Below, in pieces: positions 63,101-64,000 of a stretch of DNA of 64,000 nucleotides. Below the pieces are notes generated by a model that worked only from the letters and a program-made list of their open reading frames with translations, was not told where the DNA came from and made no database searches. The number at the start of each line of letters is the position of its first letter. Position 1 is the stretch's first letter. The position numbers and the translations under genes are program-made. Source of the DNA: Deltaproteobacteria bacterium HGW-Deltaproteobacteria-13. Lineage in GTDB: Bacteria; Desulfobacterota; Syntrophia; Syntrophales; Smithellaceae. The stretch is taken from NCBI GenBank assembly GCA_002840555.1, contig PHBJ01000013.1, forward strand, positions 55,711-119,710, given 5' to 3'.

Positions 63101-63171
63101 CAACCGCAGGTGACGCGAATACCTTCTGCCCCGAGTACAAGGCGTTCATGGTCAACGTGGAAAAGGCTTAA
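60103..63171 (+). CDS. fdnG: Formate dehydrogenase major subunit, selenocysteine at 196 (in-frame TGA)
   Basis: 1022 residues if the TGA at 60688-60690 is read as selenocysteine. ATG 60103 has GGGGAGG upstream and starts a Tat signal peptide (SRRGFLTLSG, cleaved near KAYADE). Residues ~47-87 carry the 4Fe-4S motif CCYCSVGCG ... LCAKG. Residue 196 is Sec in DHQARV-U-HSPSVAALG, the same position as in E. coli FdnG, followed by RGSMTNHYCDLKNAD and the bis-MGD domains through YTCTEHWCTGALTRWQAW-like C-terminal motif. It oxidises formate or reduces CO2 on the periplasmic side. Without Sec insertion two frames (60103-60690 and 60739-63171) would appear as broken genes. Confidence 0.95.
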
Positions 63172-63183
63172 GGAGGATAGACA

Positions 63184-63993
63184 ATGAATGGAAATGAACT
63201 TGTAAAATTGATTGATACGACCCTGTGCACCGCCTGTCGCGGCTGCCAGGTGGCCTGCAAACAGTGGAATGTCCTTCCCGGTCTGAGAACGAAACAAATG
63301 GGCACTTACCAGAATCCTCCCGATCTTCAGTGGAACACCTGGACACTGATCCGCTTTCAGGAATATGAAGATAAGGATAAGAACTTTACGTGGATCTTTC
63401 GCAAAGACGGCTGCATGCACTGCACCGACGCCTCCTGCGTAAAAGTCTGCCCCAGCGGCGCTTTGTATTATACACCAATTAAAACAGTGGGCATTCATCG
63501 CGAAAAGTGTATTGGCTGCAAGGAATGCATCGCGGCCTGTCCGTTTGATGTTCCACGCTATAACAAAGAGACGGAAAAGGTTTCCAAATGTGATTTGTGT
63601 TATTCACGTATTCAGGAAAACCTTCCGCCGGCGTGTGTCAAATCCTGTCCGACCGGAGCTCTGAGTATCGGTCCGAAAGACGAGATGATTAAAAAAGCCT
63701 TCGCGAAGGCCGCAAAACTCGGCGGTGACGCCAACGTTTACGGCGACAAATTTGTGGGCGGCACACATGTAATTTATATTCTGCAATTCAAACCGGAAGT
63801 TTATGATGAATTGCCGGTGGATCCCAAGGTGCCGCAATCCGTGTTTGTCTGGAAAAATCTTTTGAAGCCTTTGAGCTTACTTGCCGCGGGCGGCGTAATC
63901 GGAGGTTCAATACTCCATTACGTTCTGCACGGTCCGCATAGACCTCACCCGGAACACTATGATCAAGACAACAAGAAGCAGGGAGGTGTTTAG
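63184..63993 (+). CDS. fdnH: Formate dehydrogenase iron-sulfur (beta) subunit
   Basis: 269 residues. Four ferredoxin-type 4Fe-4S motifs: CTACRGCQVACKQWN, CMHCTDASCVKVCPSGA, CIGCKECIAACPFDV, and CDLCYSRIQENLPPACVKSC. A single C-terminal membrane helix (NLLKPLSLLAAGGVIGGSIL) anchors it and a His-rich tail follows. It passes electrons from the catalytic subunit towards the membrane cytochrome. 12 bp after the catalytic gene, with AAGGAGG. Confidence 0.95.
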   Translation: MNGNELVKLIDTTLCTACRGCQVACKQWNVLPGLRTKQMGTYQNPPDLQWNTWTLIRFQEYEDKDKNFTWIFRKDGCMHCTDASCVKVCPSGALYYTPIKTVGIHREKCIGCKECIAACPFDVPRYNKETEKVSKCDLCYSRIQENLPPACVKSCPTGALSIGPKDEMIKKAFAKAAKLGGDANVYGDKFVGGTHVIYILQFKPEVYDELPVDPKVPQSVFVWKNLLKPLSLLAAGGVIGGSILHYVLHGPHRPHPEHYDQDNKKQGGV

Positions 63994-63994
63994 T

Positions 63995-64000
63995 ATGAAA
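63995..64000 (+). CDS. Start of the next gene in the formate dehydrogenase operon, partial
   Basis: Only ATG AAA is in the window, with GGGAGGTG six bases upstream. By position it should be the cytochrome b (gamma) subunit or an equivalent membrane anchor. The product cannot be judged. Confidence 0.5.

Noticed and set aside
60739..63171. Separate 810-residue oxidoreductase gene
   Set aside because: It is the same frame as 60103-60687 after the TGA; homology is continuous, so it is one selenoprotein.

Overview
This window is a 64 kb stretch of a Gram-negative anaerobe, most likely a member of the Desulfobacterota (former Deltaproteobacteria), plausibly of the Syntrophus/Smithella type. That placement is inferred from gene content, not from a marker gene. 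The supporting traits are: the siroheme-dependent (Ahb) heme route; a periplasmic selenocysteine formate dehydrogenase with a Tat signal; a PPi-type phosphofructokinase; coenzyme-B12 mutase genes with their GTPase and adenosyltransferase; an ADP-forming acyl-CoA synthetase fragment; and several fatty-acid oxidation enzymes. Coding density is high, genes lie in short operons on both strands, and there is one tRNA gene (Phe).

Layout. 0-4 kb: end of an acyl-CoA synthetase gene, a TetR regulator with a palindromic operator, a ketosynthase III-like/radical SAM gene pair, tRNA-Phe. 4-9 kb: prmA-rsmE-RDD operon, phosphofructokinase, diguanylate cyclase. 9-20 kb: a tetrapyrrole operon (precorrin-2 dehydrogenase, CcsA/HemX-like protein, hemA, hemC, cobA-hemD, ahbC, hemB, ahbD, ahbA). 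Three foreign-looking inserts interrupt it: an AT-rich lipoprotein gene, a GIY-YIG nuclease gene framed by near-perfect inverted palindromic repeats, and a DUF559 nuclease gene framed by a different palindromic repeat and fused in frame to ahbD. ahbC carries a 4-bp tandem duplication that cuts off its C-terminal iron-sulfur cysteines. 20-27 kb: polA (proofreading site lost), a PAS-LuxR regulator, gene relics, a retropepsin-like protease, an iron-sulfur flavoprotein. 27-31 kb: a lipid-remodelling pair (GDPD plus an acyltransferase-hydrolase fusion), a MoaE-like gene, rsgA. 32-41 kb: a large Sel1-repeat protein, a GpsA-like dehydrogenase, a MORN-repeat protein, a double Usp, a GT-C membrane protein, surE, a periplasmic binding protein. 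41-47 kb: stress cluster gmhA-grpE-dnaK, divergent from three hsp20 genes, then fdhE. 47-52 kb: CBS protein plus ion transporter, two crotonases, MaoC, TerC. 52-57 kb: adenosyltransferase, MeaB-type GTPase, B12 subunit and mutase subunit whose substrate-pocket residues look like isobutyryl-CoA mutase; cold-shock gene. 57-64 kb: two exported redoxins, a second TetR, a ModE-like regulator and the start of the formate dehydrogenase operon.

How it fits together. The metabolic genes suggest a fermentative or syntrophic life on fatty acids: acyl-CoA activation, crotonases, a B12 carbon-skeleton mutase, electron disposal through formate, and tight use of PPi. The most unusual feature is the pair of nuclease-plus-palindrome cassettes in one heme operon. 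They use unrelated nuclease folds and unrelated repeats but have the same architecture, which suggests REP-like repeats spread with a dedicated small endonuclease. In the DUF559 case this also produced a chimeric heme-synthase ORF.

Limits: all functions come from reading the sequence and from remembered family features. No search, fold or alignment was run.
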